NCBI GenBank assembly: GCA_029931535.1
Contig: JAQPZY010001448.1
Coordinates: 1,798,001-1,862,000 of the forward strand
Origin: Margaritifera margaritifera
Lineage: Eukaryota > Mollusca > Bivalvia > Unionida > Margaritiferidae
Direction of reading: 5' to 3'
Length of the DNA: 64,000 bases
Below are positions 36,965-48,985 of the stretch, piece after piece. Position 1 is the stretch's first letter. Every line of letters starts with the position of its first letter. The translations under genes and the position numbers were made by a program. The notes beneath the pieces are model-generated. The model worked only from the letters and a program-made list of their open reading frames with translations. It was not told where the DNA came from and ran no database searches.

Positions 36965-37185
36965 TACCGTCTATACTCGCGTATATTCTTATACCAACTG
37001 CAAACTGCATAGACCCAGATCTGCCGTCGCATAATGTGTCGGCAGATCTAGGTCTATGCAGCTTGTAAGGAATAATCAGTAGAACAAACAACATAGACCC
37101 TGATCTACCGGCGCATTATGCGACGGCAGATCAGGGTCTATGATGTTTGCATTTGGATCTAGTTTATACGCGAGTATATGTGGTA
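36965..37185. mobile_element. palindromic TA-flanked MITE, copy 3 (full form)
   Basis: 221 bp. Outer TIRs TACCGTCTATACTCGCGTAT and TATACGCGAGTATATGTGGTA. Inside are two separate hairpins: GCATAGACCCAGATCTGCCG with CGGCAGATCTAGGTCTATGC (37006-37062) and CATAGACCCTGATCTACCGG with ACGGCAGATCAGGGTCTATG (37090-37142). Folded, it would be a three-armed or cloverleaf structure. No coding capacity. Confidence 0.88.
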
Positions 37186-37530
37186 CTCATTTTACATATG
37201 GACAAGTTCATTGTATTGTTTAGTTTCTTTTTATATCATTTTATTGTATCTTAGACATTGATACGCATGAAAATGTCATATAATTAACATTGTTCTTCTG
37301 TTTAAATGTGTATGTAATTCAATTCCATAAGATAACATAAACCAAAACATACCAAATTATTATCCATTCCATTTTTTATGTTTCCTTGACAATGCTGTAT
37401 TCTGTTGCTGAGATGTGAAAATGGACCAAAATTTGGCTTGTAGAGACATATATATCGTGCTAAAAGAAGATCCGTTTTTACATTAATAAAATAAATAAAC
37501 TGCCATGACGAAATACAAAATGAAATGGAG
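37186..37530. other. unremarkable interval
   Basis: AT-rich; nothing recognised. Confidence 0.4.
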
Positions 37531-37535
37531 AAAGC

Positions 37536-37536
37536 G

Positions 37537-37601
<65 letters not shown>

Positions 37602-37626
37602 GGTGTGTGTGTGTGTGTTTGTGTGT
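37536..37626. repeat. compound (CTGT)n(CT)n(AT)n(GT)n microsatellite
   Basis: Four simple-repeat classes in series within about 90 bp. Confidence 0.95.
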
Positions 37627-38130
37627 GACTTAAGGCACAAGTACAGTGGAAGTACATATTGCAGAAATTACACGAAATCCAAGATTCATACGCGTTGAAT
37701 AGAATACATTCTTTCAGCACAATCGTTGTCATATTACAACAGCGAGAAACTAGAATACCTGATAAATTAGATAATCCGCTCATATTACATTTTAAAAGCC
37801 AAGGAAGATATCTTCAGATAATTAAATCAACATTTGATCTCCTTACCCTTCTTAAAGGCTAGCGCAATAGGTAGAATTCTGAGTTAGCACTGAGGAAAGG
37901 CTTTCCGACAATTTTTGTGCAAAATTTTTTAGGTCCAACGTGTGACCAGTTTTTGTAATTTTAGAGACAACTTTTATACAAGTATTTCCTTACTTGTTCA
38001 AAATCTCATCCATCCACAGAGGAACTCCTGTATTACAAACTGCAAGACCGTATTTAAATTTACTTGTCAAAGCAGAATTTCGTTATATAAACACACACAT
38101 ACCGACAATTGTTTTGAAAATCGGAATATT
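37627..38130. other. unremarkable interval
   Basis: The frames at 37659-37862 and 37942-38145 (+) carry no recognised domain. Confidence 0.4.
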
Positions 38131-38352
38131 TACCGTATGTACTAACTTATAAGTCGAGTCCAACTACAAACTGCACCGACCCAGCTCTGTCGTCTCATAA
38201 TGCGCCTCCAGATCTGGGTCTATGCAGTTTGTTAGGAATAATTAGTAGAACAAGCAACATAAATCCTGATCTGCCTGTGCATTATGCGACGGCAGATCAG
38301 AGTCTATGTTGCTTGCAGTTTGGTCTCGAATTGTAAGAGAGTACATACGGTA
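38131..38352. mobile_element. palindromic TA-flanked MITE, copy 4 (full form)
   Basis: 222 bp. Same two-hairpin plan as copy 3 (CCAGATCTGGGTCTATGCAG and GACGGCAGATCAGAGTCTATG). The outer arms TACCGTATGTACTAACTTATA and GTAAGAGAGTACATACGGTA are diverged from copy 3 but still pair with each other, so this is a subfamily or the arms co-vary. Confidence 0.85.
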
Positions 38353-38565
38353 ATAATCAGTGTAATAAATGTATTGGCGAATGAATGTCAATATCTGCGG
38401 CTGTAAAATCAACGATAAACAGTCATTAGGATTGAGACCATAATGCTACCTTTATATCAGGTGTGATGAGGGGCCATATCAAGTTATATTTTTCAACAAT
38501 ATTACCAGATAGAATTAGTACAACAATCCCAAATTTGAAAATATTTATGATGGTTGTATTGTCAC

Positions 38566-38676
<111 letters not shown>

Positions 38677-38924
38677 CAGTGATCCAGCTAGCTAGAAATA
38701 AAGTGACATTCCCCCTCCCTTTCATTGTCCTACCCTCCGCCCTCAGCACCCTTCTTATCTCTCCCACCCATCCACTCTACCCTCTCATACACCATCAGCC
38801 CTTCAAAAGCCCTCCCCTCAGCCTCTCTCTAGATCACTAAAACACCTTCTTAAATTTGTGTTGTTTGAAATTTATTCCACAGGTATACACTTCAAGGTCT
38901 GAGTGGAGAAAAAAATAAAAATGA

Positions 38925-39185
38925 AAAAACTCCGTAGCGGCAGCGGGCTTCGAACCTGCTTAAACGCAACAGGACCAAAAGGGGTCGTTTACCTACGCAG
39001 GGTGTCTCTCTCCGTGCACAACGGTCCTTCATTTAGTGTCTCCAACTGAAGGACACCACACTGTTTATCATCATTCCCGCAGATGATCCTGAGTTGTTAG
39101 GAAACACATGATCCTTCCACCATCGGGATTTGAACCCGAGATCATTGTTAATAGTGGGTAATGTGTTAATCTAAAGACCAACACA
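38925..39185 (-). mobile_element. tRNA-related SINE or composite with two B-box-like segments
   Basis: Minus strand: GTTGGTCTTTAGATTAACAC precedes TCTCGGGTTCAAATCCCGAT (39122-39185), a good A/B pair with a self-pairing T arm. About 120 bp further, CTGCGTAGGTAAACGACC precedes TAAGCAGGTTCGAAGCCCGC (38940-39005), a second B-box-like arm. Either a dimeric tRNA-type SINE or two tRNA-like relics in tandem. The plus-left A-rich side (AAAAAAATAAAAATGAAAAA) would be the tail. Confidence 0.55.
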
Positions 39186-39413
39186 TTACTTTGTAAACAT
39201 ATTGGTATGTCTATTCAGTCTATTGGGTCATGATGCTGAGTTGATTTACACTGCAACTGGTGAACGTGCTAATTTGAAAGTGGATGACTGTAATAATCTG
39301 GAGATCCAATCTTCCGCGGCATATATTAAATTTAACCATACCAGGTGTAAATTAGGCGTTTATCAAAAAACAAAGATATGCGTAGATCCCTGTTTGAGCG
39401 TTAAGAAAACTTT

Positions 39414-39564
<151 letters not shown>

Positions 39565-39612
39565 TTGATCCGCATTCGTTTCTAATTTCAACAAAGTATC
39601 TGGAGATATCTG

Positions 39613-39613
<1 letters not shown>

Positions 39614-39666
<53 letters not shown>

Positions 39667-39667
39667 G
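39614..39667. repeat. (GA)n microsatellite
   Basis: About 50 bp of GA with two interruptions. Confidence 0.95.
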
Positions 39668-40740
39668 TTTAAAATTATTTTTTTATGAAGTTTTAGATTT
39701 GCTGGAAGAGATGTAAGGAGAGATTTTTTAAACGTATTTTCAGATGTGGTGTGGGGAATTTTAATGATTGCTTATTAAACGATTCCACCCTACAATATAA
39801 TGACTGTACTTGATTGCTCAGTTCAGCCGTTGTGAATGATAAATCTGAAGAGATATTTACCATTAAAATTGTTTAAATATCACATAAATCTACTTATTTA
39901 CTTTGAGAGAAACAGAATTTCAACAATTGAGTAGGCATCAATGTTTCAAACATTATTGTGGATTTGACTGCTGCAAATCGACCAATCGAAAAGTGCCCTA
40001 CATTCGCAGATGTGGTAGAATTGTAGTTTTACTGTCGCAAAACATTCATTTCACCGGATCGGCAATAAAACTAATTTATAAAACCACCATTAACGTCCTC
40101 AAATACAAGACTGTTATTTCTTAATTCCGACTGTCTTCGTGTATGATTAATGACAGTTAGAAGAAAGGCGTCCTTCTCATATTGGAACATTTTCTATTGA
40201 TACTTTTATTAAGAGTTTTTCATATTTTCTTTTTTATCACCCTACCTTGACCCCTTTTAAGTCTTACAGAGTGAACTATACAATATCATGCAATATCGCT
40301 GCCAGTGAGGTCTTGCCAGCAACAAATTAAAATTTCGGAGGAAGCAAAATTGCAATAAATAGACACAACTGAATTTTCAATCAGGTTGTCTCCCGCTGAG
40401 CTAATTATCTACAGTAGATAACAAATCGCGCATCGCGCGTGCAATGGATTAAATTCACGGCCTAAGCACGACTGCAGCAATTATTTTAATTTAAGAAAAT
40501 ACAATGAACGAGTCGAGGTGCAAAAACCAAAACCAAAAGACAACCAATTAAATCGGATATAAGCTACTATAAAAAGGACCTGTATAGTATGTCTTTGATA
40601 AGTTTTTCTTGAGGAAAATCTTGAAATGACACCATGTCTATTCACTTTTGAAATTAATTAGATAATGATCAGAGGTCGACTCCTGGTAATAAAAACGCTT
40701 TTATTAACAAGCCTACAACTTCCACACAATATAAATTCAA
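39668..40740. other. AT-rich interval, no gene recognised
   Basis: No domain-bearing frame and no repeat family recognised. Confidence 0.45.
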
Positions 40741-40744
40741 GTTC

Positions 40745-40745
<1 letters not shown>

Positions 40746-40826
<81 letters not shown>
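40746..40826. repeat. (TTA)n microsatellite
   Basis: About 27 TTA triplets, uninterrupted. Confidence 0.97.
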
Positions 40827-40887
40827 ATTAAAGTAATCATTTACATATTCTTGTCAGTAGTATAGAAATGGGAAGAAAAAAAAATTG

Positions 40888-41037
40888 GACCAGAAGTGTG
40901 CAAGTCCGAATTCTACATCGGATCAGCCCGGGTCAACTACTATGGTGTATAACTGGGCAAGGCACTTTACTCCGATTGCCTTCGTACTAAATAGTCTTCA
41001 TGTGTTGCTGTACCTTAAAACACCAAACCAAACCAAT
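40888..41037 (+). mobile_element. SINE body and tail, 5-prime truncated (V-SINE-like)
   Basis: Aligns over its whole length with the SINE at 44313-44495: TCGGATCAGCCCGGGTCAAC, GGGCAAGGCACTTTACTCCG, ATTGCCTTCGTACTAAATAG and the tail TTAAAACACCAAACCAAACC. The tRNA head is reduced to a worn B box (CAAGTCCGAATTCTAC). The AAGGCACTTTACTC core resembles the V-type SINE central domain; family name by memory only. Confidence 0.75.
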
Positions 41038-41902
41038 GTTTTCAGAAACGACGTAATGGTTGTGGACCATTACCGGCTTCACTCCCTGATAGATTGTATT
41101 GACTACTGACAGTCATCTTCGTATTCCCAGGGTGAAATTCTCGGATACACCGATCCTCGGTACAAGAATAGTAGTTTAAGGAATGACCGACTGTTCCAGA
41201 GCCGTTAGTTTGGAATTGTTCCACGTGTTCATGATAAATACAACCCATTATGCATCTTTATTCATTGTTTGTCTGTATATCTAGAAGGCGTTGTTATGGC
41301 CACCCTCTGCCGTATGATCTTGTCTCTTCAATATAAATTAGTCTGAAGACGGTATCACACAGAGTCAGTAGTTGATTAATGTTTTTTGCAAAATTAAATT
41401 TATGACTGCTTAGTTCAGTGTGTGTTTGACACGTTAACATTTTTCTTTCAAAATGGCTTCATCGGATACGCTCCGTTACGCGGTTTTGTAAAAACAAAAA
41501 TAAATTAGATGACGCTGCAGGGTTACTTGATTTTTGTAAGTTTAAATGAAAATTTATTTTACTCGTTTAAACTTTTCTTTTAACATTTGCATGCAGAATA
41601 TTCAGCAAGATTTGCAGTCAAATACTATAGTTATTGGTCTGGAGTCAGCAAAATCAATACATTTTGTACGTGCGCGTTAGATAAAGCAAATAACCTACAT
41701 AAAATGTGGAAAATGCACGTAATATTGTGGCAGACGCTACATCTTAAAGGGTTTCCCTTAAGGCAAAAAGTAACGACATAAACCTAACCATGATTATCCT
41801 TAGTTTGCCAGTGTTTTCCTCAAAACGCATCAGGGGGTATTTGTCTCTAAAAGAGTTCAAACCAGCGTAACGCCAAGCATAACAATTTGTGACCATTTAA
41901 CG

Positions 41903-41933
<31 letters not shown>

Positions 41934-42728
41934 ACTGTTATTTATATGAATCTAGGCTACAAAACGGTGAAAAAGATATGTTTGTTTCTGAAATCGCCAG
42001 AAAATATTACTCGCTACGTTAAATGTAATATTGGTATCATCTAAGAGAATTAACGATGAAAAAAGATATCCACTTCGGATTACATTATAAATGCATACCG
42101 AAAAAATCTCTTTAGCCGTATAATGCCAAGTATTACAGCAACTTTTTGGATGTTACAAACATTTTCTCTTGTATAGGAATGGATTAAGCGAAAGAAATTT
42201 AAAGCTTGGATAGGTGTGTTTTTTAATCAGTGATAACTTTATGTCGAATCGACGAGTACTTTTTTTTCCAATTAGACTCAAATTAAGAGCCTGAAAATGG
42301 CGGTGACATTGAAAAATCAATCCGTTAATGTGTGCGCTGGTTGTGCAAAGAAAACCTACCGAATTCCAGGCAGGATAACAGGGTAGAACGCGTTAAAATA
42401 CAGCACCGTGCACGATCTCAAATATAAAAATGAGTACGTGAAAAAAAAAAAAAAAACCAACAACAACAAAGAAACAAAGAGATGTTTCTTGCATGATATT
42501 ACTGTTTTCGACGACAGGCCTAATCCAATCGGTGAATTGGTGTATTTCTTGATTCAGATTAAAAGTCATGTTTTATTCACAAGTTCGTTAAACAATGTGT
42601 TTTTAATGAAAACATGCGCATGCAAATAATTTTACAGATTTATAAATGCAAGGCTGAACTATATCGTCAGTTTCACCGTACTTCAATCGTTTATTTAAAT
42701 AATGTTCATTACTGTGCGAACGTTTGTG

Positions 42729-42730
<2 letters not shown>
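41038..42730. other. AT-rich interval, no gene recognised
   Basis: Contains a T27-type run (41904-41929) and an A/CAA-rich patch near 42440-42470. Nothing coding was recognised. Confidence 0.45.
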
Positions 42731-42735
<5 letters not shown>

Positions 42736-42794
<59 letters not shown>

Positions 42795-42808
42795 TGTGTG
42801 TGTGTGTG
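42736..42808. repeat. (AT)n(GT)n microsatellite
   Basis: About 55 bp of AT then a short GT run. Confidence 0.95.
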
Positions 42809-43505
42809 AATGCTTTGCAAACAGAGAGTTTCGAAATTGTAATAATTTTGGAATACATAACGAGATGGGCAGATGTCAAGAGATATGATCCTAACCTATG
42901 TAACGGGCTTGAAGGTGAGGGTTAATTGTGAGATAATCTATCAATTTACCCATTCCCCCAAATTAAGCCTTGCAAAAATCCGAATAGTATATGTTAAGAA
43001 CTGTCAGAGGTGACAGAGGTTAATAAACAGGATATTTAATTTTAATTCTAGGAGTGATAAATATTTTTCTTTCGGATCACATGCTCTTTCGACTTGATAA
43101 ACTTCGACTTTAAGAAGAAAATCTCTGTATGCTTTGTTTTGCCCCTATTTTGTGTTTTTCATGATTGATAAATTTATTTAGTTTTGGAAAGAAATAAAGC
43201 ATGGATTAAGCAAAGACTATAAAGACACGAATTAATTGCGGAAACTATAGTATATAAAATATTTCGTTAAGTATTAGTTCTCGCAAGCTATACTTTCGTA
43301 GCAGAGAAAGTTTCTACTGGCACTGTATATATTATTTAGCTTCTGGCAGATGTCGGAATGTTATTTATTTTGCATCATTATAACGTATAAAGCTGAGTAA
43401 TTCTTACACAAAATTGGGAAAATAAAACAAAATGACGGAGTGATGAGGCGTGCACTTTTATAATAGATTTTCTGTTGCGATGATTTTTTGATAAAGCGAC
43501 GACTT
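42809..43505. other. unremarkable interval
   Basis: AT-rich; nothing recognised. Confidence 0.4.
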
Positions 43506-44297
43506 AAATCATTACACGCACCATATAGCACTGAGATATTTTAAATCAAAGAAATGTCTGGAATCATTACACAGACCAAACAGCATGACGATATTTTACC
43601 TCAATTCAATGTCTGGAATCATTACACAGACCAAACAGCATGACGATATTTTACCTCAATTCAATGTCTGGAATCATTACACAGACCAAACAGCATGACG
43701 ATATTTTACCTCAATTCAATGTCTGGAATCATTACACATACCATACAGCATTGACATACTTTACATCAAGTCAATGGCTGAAATCATTGAACGTACCATA
43801 CAGCATTGACATACTTTACATCAAGTCAATGGCTGAAATCATTGCACGTACCATACAGCATTGACATACTTTACCTCAAGTCAATGGCTGAAATCATTGA
43901 ACGTACCATACAGCATTGACATACTTTACATCAAGTCAATGGCTGAAATCATTGAACGTACCATACAGCATTGACATACTTTACATCAAGTCAATGGCTG
44001 AAATCATTGCACGTACCATACAGCATTGACATACTTTACATCAAGTCAATGGCTGAAATCATTGCACGTACCATACAGCATTGACATACTTTACATCAAG
44101 TCAATGGCTGAAATCATTGCACGTACCATGCAATACTTTACCTCAAGTCAATGGATGGAATCATTTCACAGACCAAACAGCACTGAGATATTTTACCTCA
44201 AGTCGATGGCTGGAATCATTACACGCAATACATTGCCTCAAATCAATGTCTGGAATCATTACACGCACCATATAGCATTGATATATTTGACCTCTTG
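43506..44297. repeat. minisatellite, ~55 bp unit, about 14 copies in two subtypes
   Basis: Outer units read GGAATCATTACACAGACCAAAC-AGCATGACG and inner units read ATCATTGCACGTACCATACA plus GCATTGACATACTTTACATC. The inner subtype is homogenised (eight near-identical copies, 43730-44110), while the outer subtype occurs on both sides (43560-43720 and 44140-44290). A new variant expanded from the centre of an older array. Confidence 0.95.
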
Positions 44298-44312
44298 TCA
44301 GTTATCTGAAAG

Positions 44313-44495
44313 TAATGGTTTGGTTTTTTGGTGCTTTACGGCACAGCAGCACAAGTAGGTTATTTAGTGCCGAGGCAATTGGAGTAAAGTGCCTTGCACA
44401 AGGACACACCACAGTAGCTGACCCAGACTGGTCCGATGGTGGGATTCGAACCCGCACCCTTGCGGTCATGATTCCGGCACGCTAATCACTGAGAC
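44313..44495 (-). mobile_element. tRNA-derived SINE, near full length (V-SINE-like)
   Basis: Minus strand: GTCTCAGTGATTAGCGTGCC head (A box region), B box TGCGGGTTCGAATCCCACC, then GTGCAAGGCACTTTACTCC, ATTGCCTCGGCACTAAATAA and the tail GCACCAAAAAACCAAACC. The B box is a perfect GGTTCGAATCC, so this copy is comparatively young. It inserted at the edge of the 55-bp array. Confidence 0.85.
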
Positions 44496-45455
44496 ATGTC
44501 TACAATTAAAAGATATGAAGTATATTTACTGAGGCACGTATTTGCATTAAAGAAATTTGGAAAACAGAACATGGAGAGAGCCATCGCAAGGGTCTCCGAC
44601 CACATAGCCTTCCACATCACAACCCCAGACTCTAACCCCGGTGCCACAGTGGTAAAAAGCAACTGTTTTACATTCTGAGCGATTGATCTTAGGATTTTAC
44701 CAACACACCTCTGAGCTTAAACTTAAGTTTAGAATCCAGTGATCTGATTGGCTAAAATTAAAATCCGACTTAAAATTGACCAATGAATCGTCTTAACTCC
44801 AGACCTAACTTTCAGGCTTATGTTGGTTAAGTTGGGACCAGCTAATTCTGTCTTAGCGTAGGCTTTTAAATTATCTGCATTTACCTGTTTAAAAATTAGG
44901 GGAAAAGGGTTAATCAAACTCTTGTCGCAAATATTAAATGAGGTTGAAGTGTCTGTTCCAGATAAAACATCAGATCATACATGTGTAAATAATAGTGGTT
45001 TCTTTACTGAATGAGTTCTCATTAAGAATACTGAATTGCTCATTTAGCCTTTGAAAACAATCCTGTTCTATATAACAAAAACATGATTAATATCCGCATA
45101 AGTGATTTATTTAAATACTATCTGCCTGTATATTGCGTATCGAAGAAAGTAACATTAGTCAATCTGACTTTGAGGTCTCCTTTATCCAAACGATGACCGA
45201 AATCGAATTTTTACTCCATGCTTTAATTATGATTCTGTGACTCTTATCCAGAACTTGTATCCTGTAATGCGATATTACCTTGACTTCTACATCGCGAAAT
45301 AAGGTGCAGTTAGCCTCAAAATGTGTTAACAAGGATGAGTTGGTAACGAAATTGTTTCTTTAACTACCTGTAATTAGAGCCCTGCTCGACAAAGTCGGTG
45401 GACACCTCTAGTAATCACTTTGTCCGTCCCTGAAGAAATCGGTTTACGCAAGATA
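44496..45455. other. unremarkable interval
   Basis: The short palindrome AGCTTAAACTTAAGTTTAGA near 44715-44734 is the only structure noticed. No gene. Confidence 0.4.
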
Positions 45456-45905
45456 ATTTTACTGGGAATAATTTGATTTTAACCAAGGCTTAACTTTACC
45501 AAGGCTTGTTGGATTTTATCCAAATTTGTCAGGCAGCTTTATATTGATTAGTCTTTAAAGGATTATAATTACCGGCATCCATTTCACAACGTGTTTTACA
45601 GAAATTGATTGTCCATCCTCTTGACTTTCGTTTCCACAGTATTACATTACAAAGGATTGTGACACTTCAACCAAAGTTTGCATGCAGCTTAGAATTGATG
45701 AGGCACTAAATTATGTCGATTTTTAGCGTTCCATAACATCATTATTTACAGGAGTTATGCCCCTTTATCCGTTCTCCTGACTTTAAGTTTGCTTTAAGTT
45801 TAGCAAGGTTTGTTGGATTTCAGCCCAATTTAAGATGCAGCATTATAGCGATGAAACCTTGAATGAGTTTGACTTTCAGCGTTCTACGACTTTATTTACA
45901 GATGT
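45456..45905. repeat. strongly diverged ~150-170 bp tandem repeat, about 3 units
   Basis: Phrases recur in order: ACCAAGGCTTGTTGGATTTT, CAGGCAGCTTTATA-ATTGAT, TTTTAGCGTTC-AT-AC-ATTATTTACAG-GTTATG. They start near 45490, 45660 and 45810. An old satellite or dispersed repeat fragment. Confidence 0.55.
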
Positions 45906-46197
45906 AATTTCAAAGAAGACAAATTAAATAAAAAACAAAATCTCAAACTAATATGAATTATTCACTTATTAAATGATTTTAATTCATAACAAATATCTCT
46001 TGAAATATTACCTCGATATGTATTATTTGAAGAGAGAGATATGTAGTATGTAATCATATTGAAATTAAGTGTGTCTAGAATATATGACTGCTTGCAAATA
46101 TAATTAAAATTAATTCTTGATAAAACTGGCTTATAATTTTAACATCAAGATTGCACACAAATGGTAAATTCAGATTACTATCAGCACAAAATGTAAT

Positions 46198-46404
46198 ATT
46201 TCATACTATATGTCTCATATTTCATACTATATGCCTCAGATTTTATACTATGTCTCAGATTTAATACTATATGTTTCAGATTTCATACTATATGCCTCAG
46301 ATTTTATACTGTATGTCTCAGATTCGTACTGTATGTCTCAGATTTCGTACTATATGTCATACTACATGTCTCAACTTTCATACTGTATGTCATACTATAT
46401 GTCT
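46198..46404. repeat. minisatellite, ~19-25 bp unit, about 10 copies
   Basis: Unit TTTCATACTATATGTCTCAGA with length changes. The 68-codon Tyr/Met/Ser frame is an artefact. Confidence 0.92.
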
Positions 46405-46619
46405 TTAACTACTTAGATCAATCTACATGATAATACGCATTTAACCGAACTACCTAAGAAGCAGAAGTCATTTAAAGGTGAGAGTGGTCTCATATTAACT
46501 GTCACGGTCTGTAGGCTTACATAAAAAAAAAATAACGTTAATTTATTCATTAATTAAAAAGTTAATATTTTTCTCCCACCGTTACCTGCGAAGCAGATGC
46601 CGCGGGACACGGGTATCTT

Positions 46620-46950
46620 CTAGTCAAGATATATTTCTTGGTTGGTTTTATCCCTACTTTAATTTCATCGTAAGACCACTTACCTCTACTTTACTTTACA
46701 GGCACTGTACCTAATAAATAAAATATCTTTTTCGACCACTTGAGCCAGATCTCGTTAAAGGTTTCGGCTATCCTATAATTGAGCCAATCCATTATGTTAC
46801 TTTTACGCACACTGACAACTTGATATATTGGGGTCACCTAGCAAAAAGCACGTGCAATATGAGGATAATAAAACTGTGACACACTCCTGTCATATGATGC
46901 CCCCAAAGGGTAACAATGGTATCGTTATCTAAAGCTGATATTTTTAATAC
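46620..46950. repeat. dispersed repeat, copy 1 of a 7-kb-apart pair
   Basis: Shares ordered phrases with 53735-54060: ATATATTTCTTGG-TGGT, the ATCTCGTT-A-GTTTCG-CTATCC-block, ATATTGGGGTCACC, GCACGTGYAATRTGA, ACC-GATATT. Orientation is the same. No coding signal; could be the 3-prime region of an unrecognised element. Confidence 0.65.
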
Positions 46951-47208
46951 AGCATTCCACAATTTCAACATCCAAATAGAGTCCTAAAATAATACCTCGG
47001 TATCGGTTATTTCAAAATGGAAATATTGAGTACGTAATCAGATGAAATATAGTGGGCCTAGAATGTAGGAATGTTGGAAATATCATGAAATAAGTTGTTT
47101 TTTTTTAGCAATCACTATGCATGATTTACTACTGTGAAACCTCTCAAGACCGAACTCCCTTGGGACAAAATTATATTATCGGTTTACAGGGGTTTTCGGT
47201 TTACTGTT
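46951..47208. other. unremarkable interval
   Basis: Nothing recognised. Confidence 0.35.
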
Positions 47209-47482
47209 TTTAAGTTTTACCTTGCTTGGCTTTAGGCTTTGGGCTGTTTCGAGACCATTGGCTGGCCAAATTCACTTATTAAGTTTTACCTTGCATGGCT
47301 TTAGGCTTTGGGCTGTTTCGAGACCATTGGCTGGCCACATATTCTTGTTAAGGTTAACCTTGCGTGGCTTTAGGTTTTGGACTGTTTCGAGACAAATTGG
47401 CTGATCCCATGATATTAAGTTTTACCTTGCATGGCTTTAGGCTTTGGGCTGTTTCGAGACCATTCGCTGGCTACATGTTCTT
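47209..47482. repeat. minisatellite, ~62-65 bp unit, 4 copies
   Basis: Unit AAGTTTTACCTTGCATGGCT, TTAGGCTTTGGGCTGTTTCG, AGACCATTGGCTGGCC-ACAT. Units differ by indels, so frames break. The plus reading (GFRLWAVSRPLAG) is not a known protein segment. Confidence 0.92.
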
Positions 47483-47928
47483 CTTAAATTTCGGTTTTAT
47501 AGATAGATTACTTGTTAACTTACTGTGCATAGTTAAACACGTGTATCAACCTGGATTTACTATAAATTTTTGTGGTAAAATGAACAACAACAGGTAGGCT
47601 GCTGGTTAATATCCTTTCGTTTATTTGAATCTTTACTTTAAATACTATATGAAAAAGGTTTTTGAAAGATTTGCAAGGCCTATAGCTTATTTTACAAGAA
47701 AAACCTTGTCTAGAAATAATCTTTGTCTGTGTTAGCTGTTCAAGATTGTTACCATTTTAATATTGTCTGTCCAAAGGTTTACAAGTTTAACACTTGTATA
47801 AACGTGCAAATAGGGGTGGTGGTACATATTTTCAAAGTTTAGAGAAGTTTATATTTTGCCATATTACCTATGCATGTACACCAATGCCCCATTTAAGTAG
47901 GTGTCAGTCTGCCTCTGATTTTCTTGTT
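47483..47928. other. unremarkable interval
   Basis: Nothing recognised. Confidence 0.35.
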
Positions 47929-48066
47929 TCGTGTATCTACCTCTCACTCTATCTTTCGTGTATCTACCTCTCACTCTATCTTTCGTGTATCTACCTCTCA
48001 CTCTATCTTTCGTGTATCTACCTCTCACTCTATCTTTCGTGTATCTACCTCTCACTCTATCTTTGC
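47929..48066. repeat. minisatellite, 27 bp unit, 5 copies
   Basis: Unit GTGTATCTACCTCTCACTCT plus ATCTTTC; near-identical copies, frame-preserving, so the frames at 47794-48150 (+) and 47864-48076 (-) are artefacts. Confidence 0.95.
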
Positions 48067-48476
48067 ATTTTTTCATATTTTCTGATAGGATTTGAATTGG
48101 GTTTTTTCCTCCTTTTTCCTATCTTGTTTTTGTTTTCACCTCGCATCTGAGTTCGCCACTTTCTCTTCATTCTCTTTCTTTGATATACGCATTTTTGTCT
48201 GCACATCACAACCCAGTTTATATGCCATATAGCTACATCATTCAAAGAAATTAATTTGTTATCACAGTGTTCATAGAGGCTTTATGGATTCATTAAGGGC
48301 ATTATACAAACGTGTATCTTTTTGGGATTCTCTTTTATGTAACTCAGTATATGTTTGGTTCGCTTCTCGTTTACTTATTCTAAGGCACTATTTAATACAG
48401 CTCTGTACGCAGTCTTGAATCATATAAACTACAGCAAGTATCAGAATATTACATAATTAATGTCTGAATATATTTC
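48067..48476. other. unremarkable interval
   Basis: T-rich at the left side; nothing recognised. Confidence 0.35.
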
Positions 48477-48985
48477 TGAGGCCACACTTAACTGTCAGGG
48501 GTTAGGGGATCAGAGAGACATACTTAATTGTCAGGGGTTATGGTTTCAGCTGGTCACACTTAATTGTCAGGGTTTAGGGGATCAGATAGTCATACTTAAT
48601 TTTCAGGGGTTAGGGGATCCAGCAAGTCACACTTAACTGCCAGTCGTTAAGGAATCAGCTATCCACACTTAATTGCTAGGGGTTAGAGCATAAGCTTCCA
48701 CACATACTTGTCATGGGTTAGGGGATCAGCGTGAATACACTTAATTGCTAGTGGTTAGGGGATCAGCTGATCACACTTAATTGCTTAGGGTTAGATGATC
48801 AGCTGACCCCACTTCATTGCCAGGGTTTAGGGGATCAGCTGGCTATACTTAATTGACAGGGATTAGGGGATCAGCTGGCTATACTTAATTTCCAGGGATT
48901 ACGGGATCAGCTGACCACATTTAATATCCATGGGTTAGGGCTTAAGGTGGCCACACTTAAATGCCATTGGCTAGGAGATCAGCAA
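48477..48985. repeat. diverged minisatellite, ~35-37 bp unit, about 14 copies
   Basis: Unit CACACTTAATTGTCAGGGGT plus TAGGGGATCAGCTGGC. Strong unit-to-unit divergence marks it as older than neighbouring arrays. Confidence 0.92.

Noticed and set aside
44440..44495. Functional tRNA gene on the minus strand
   Set aside because: Perfect B box but continuous with a SINE body shared with 40888-41037.
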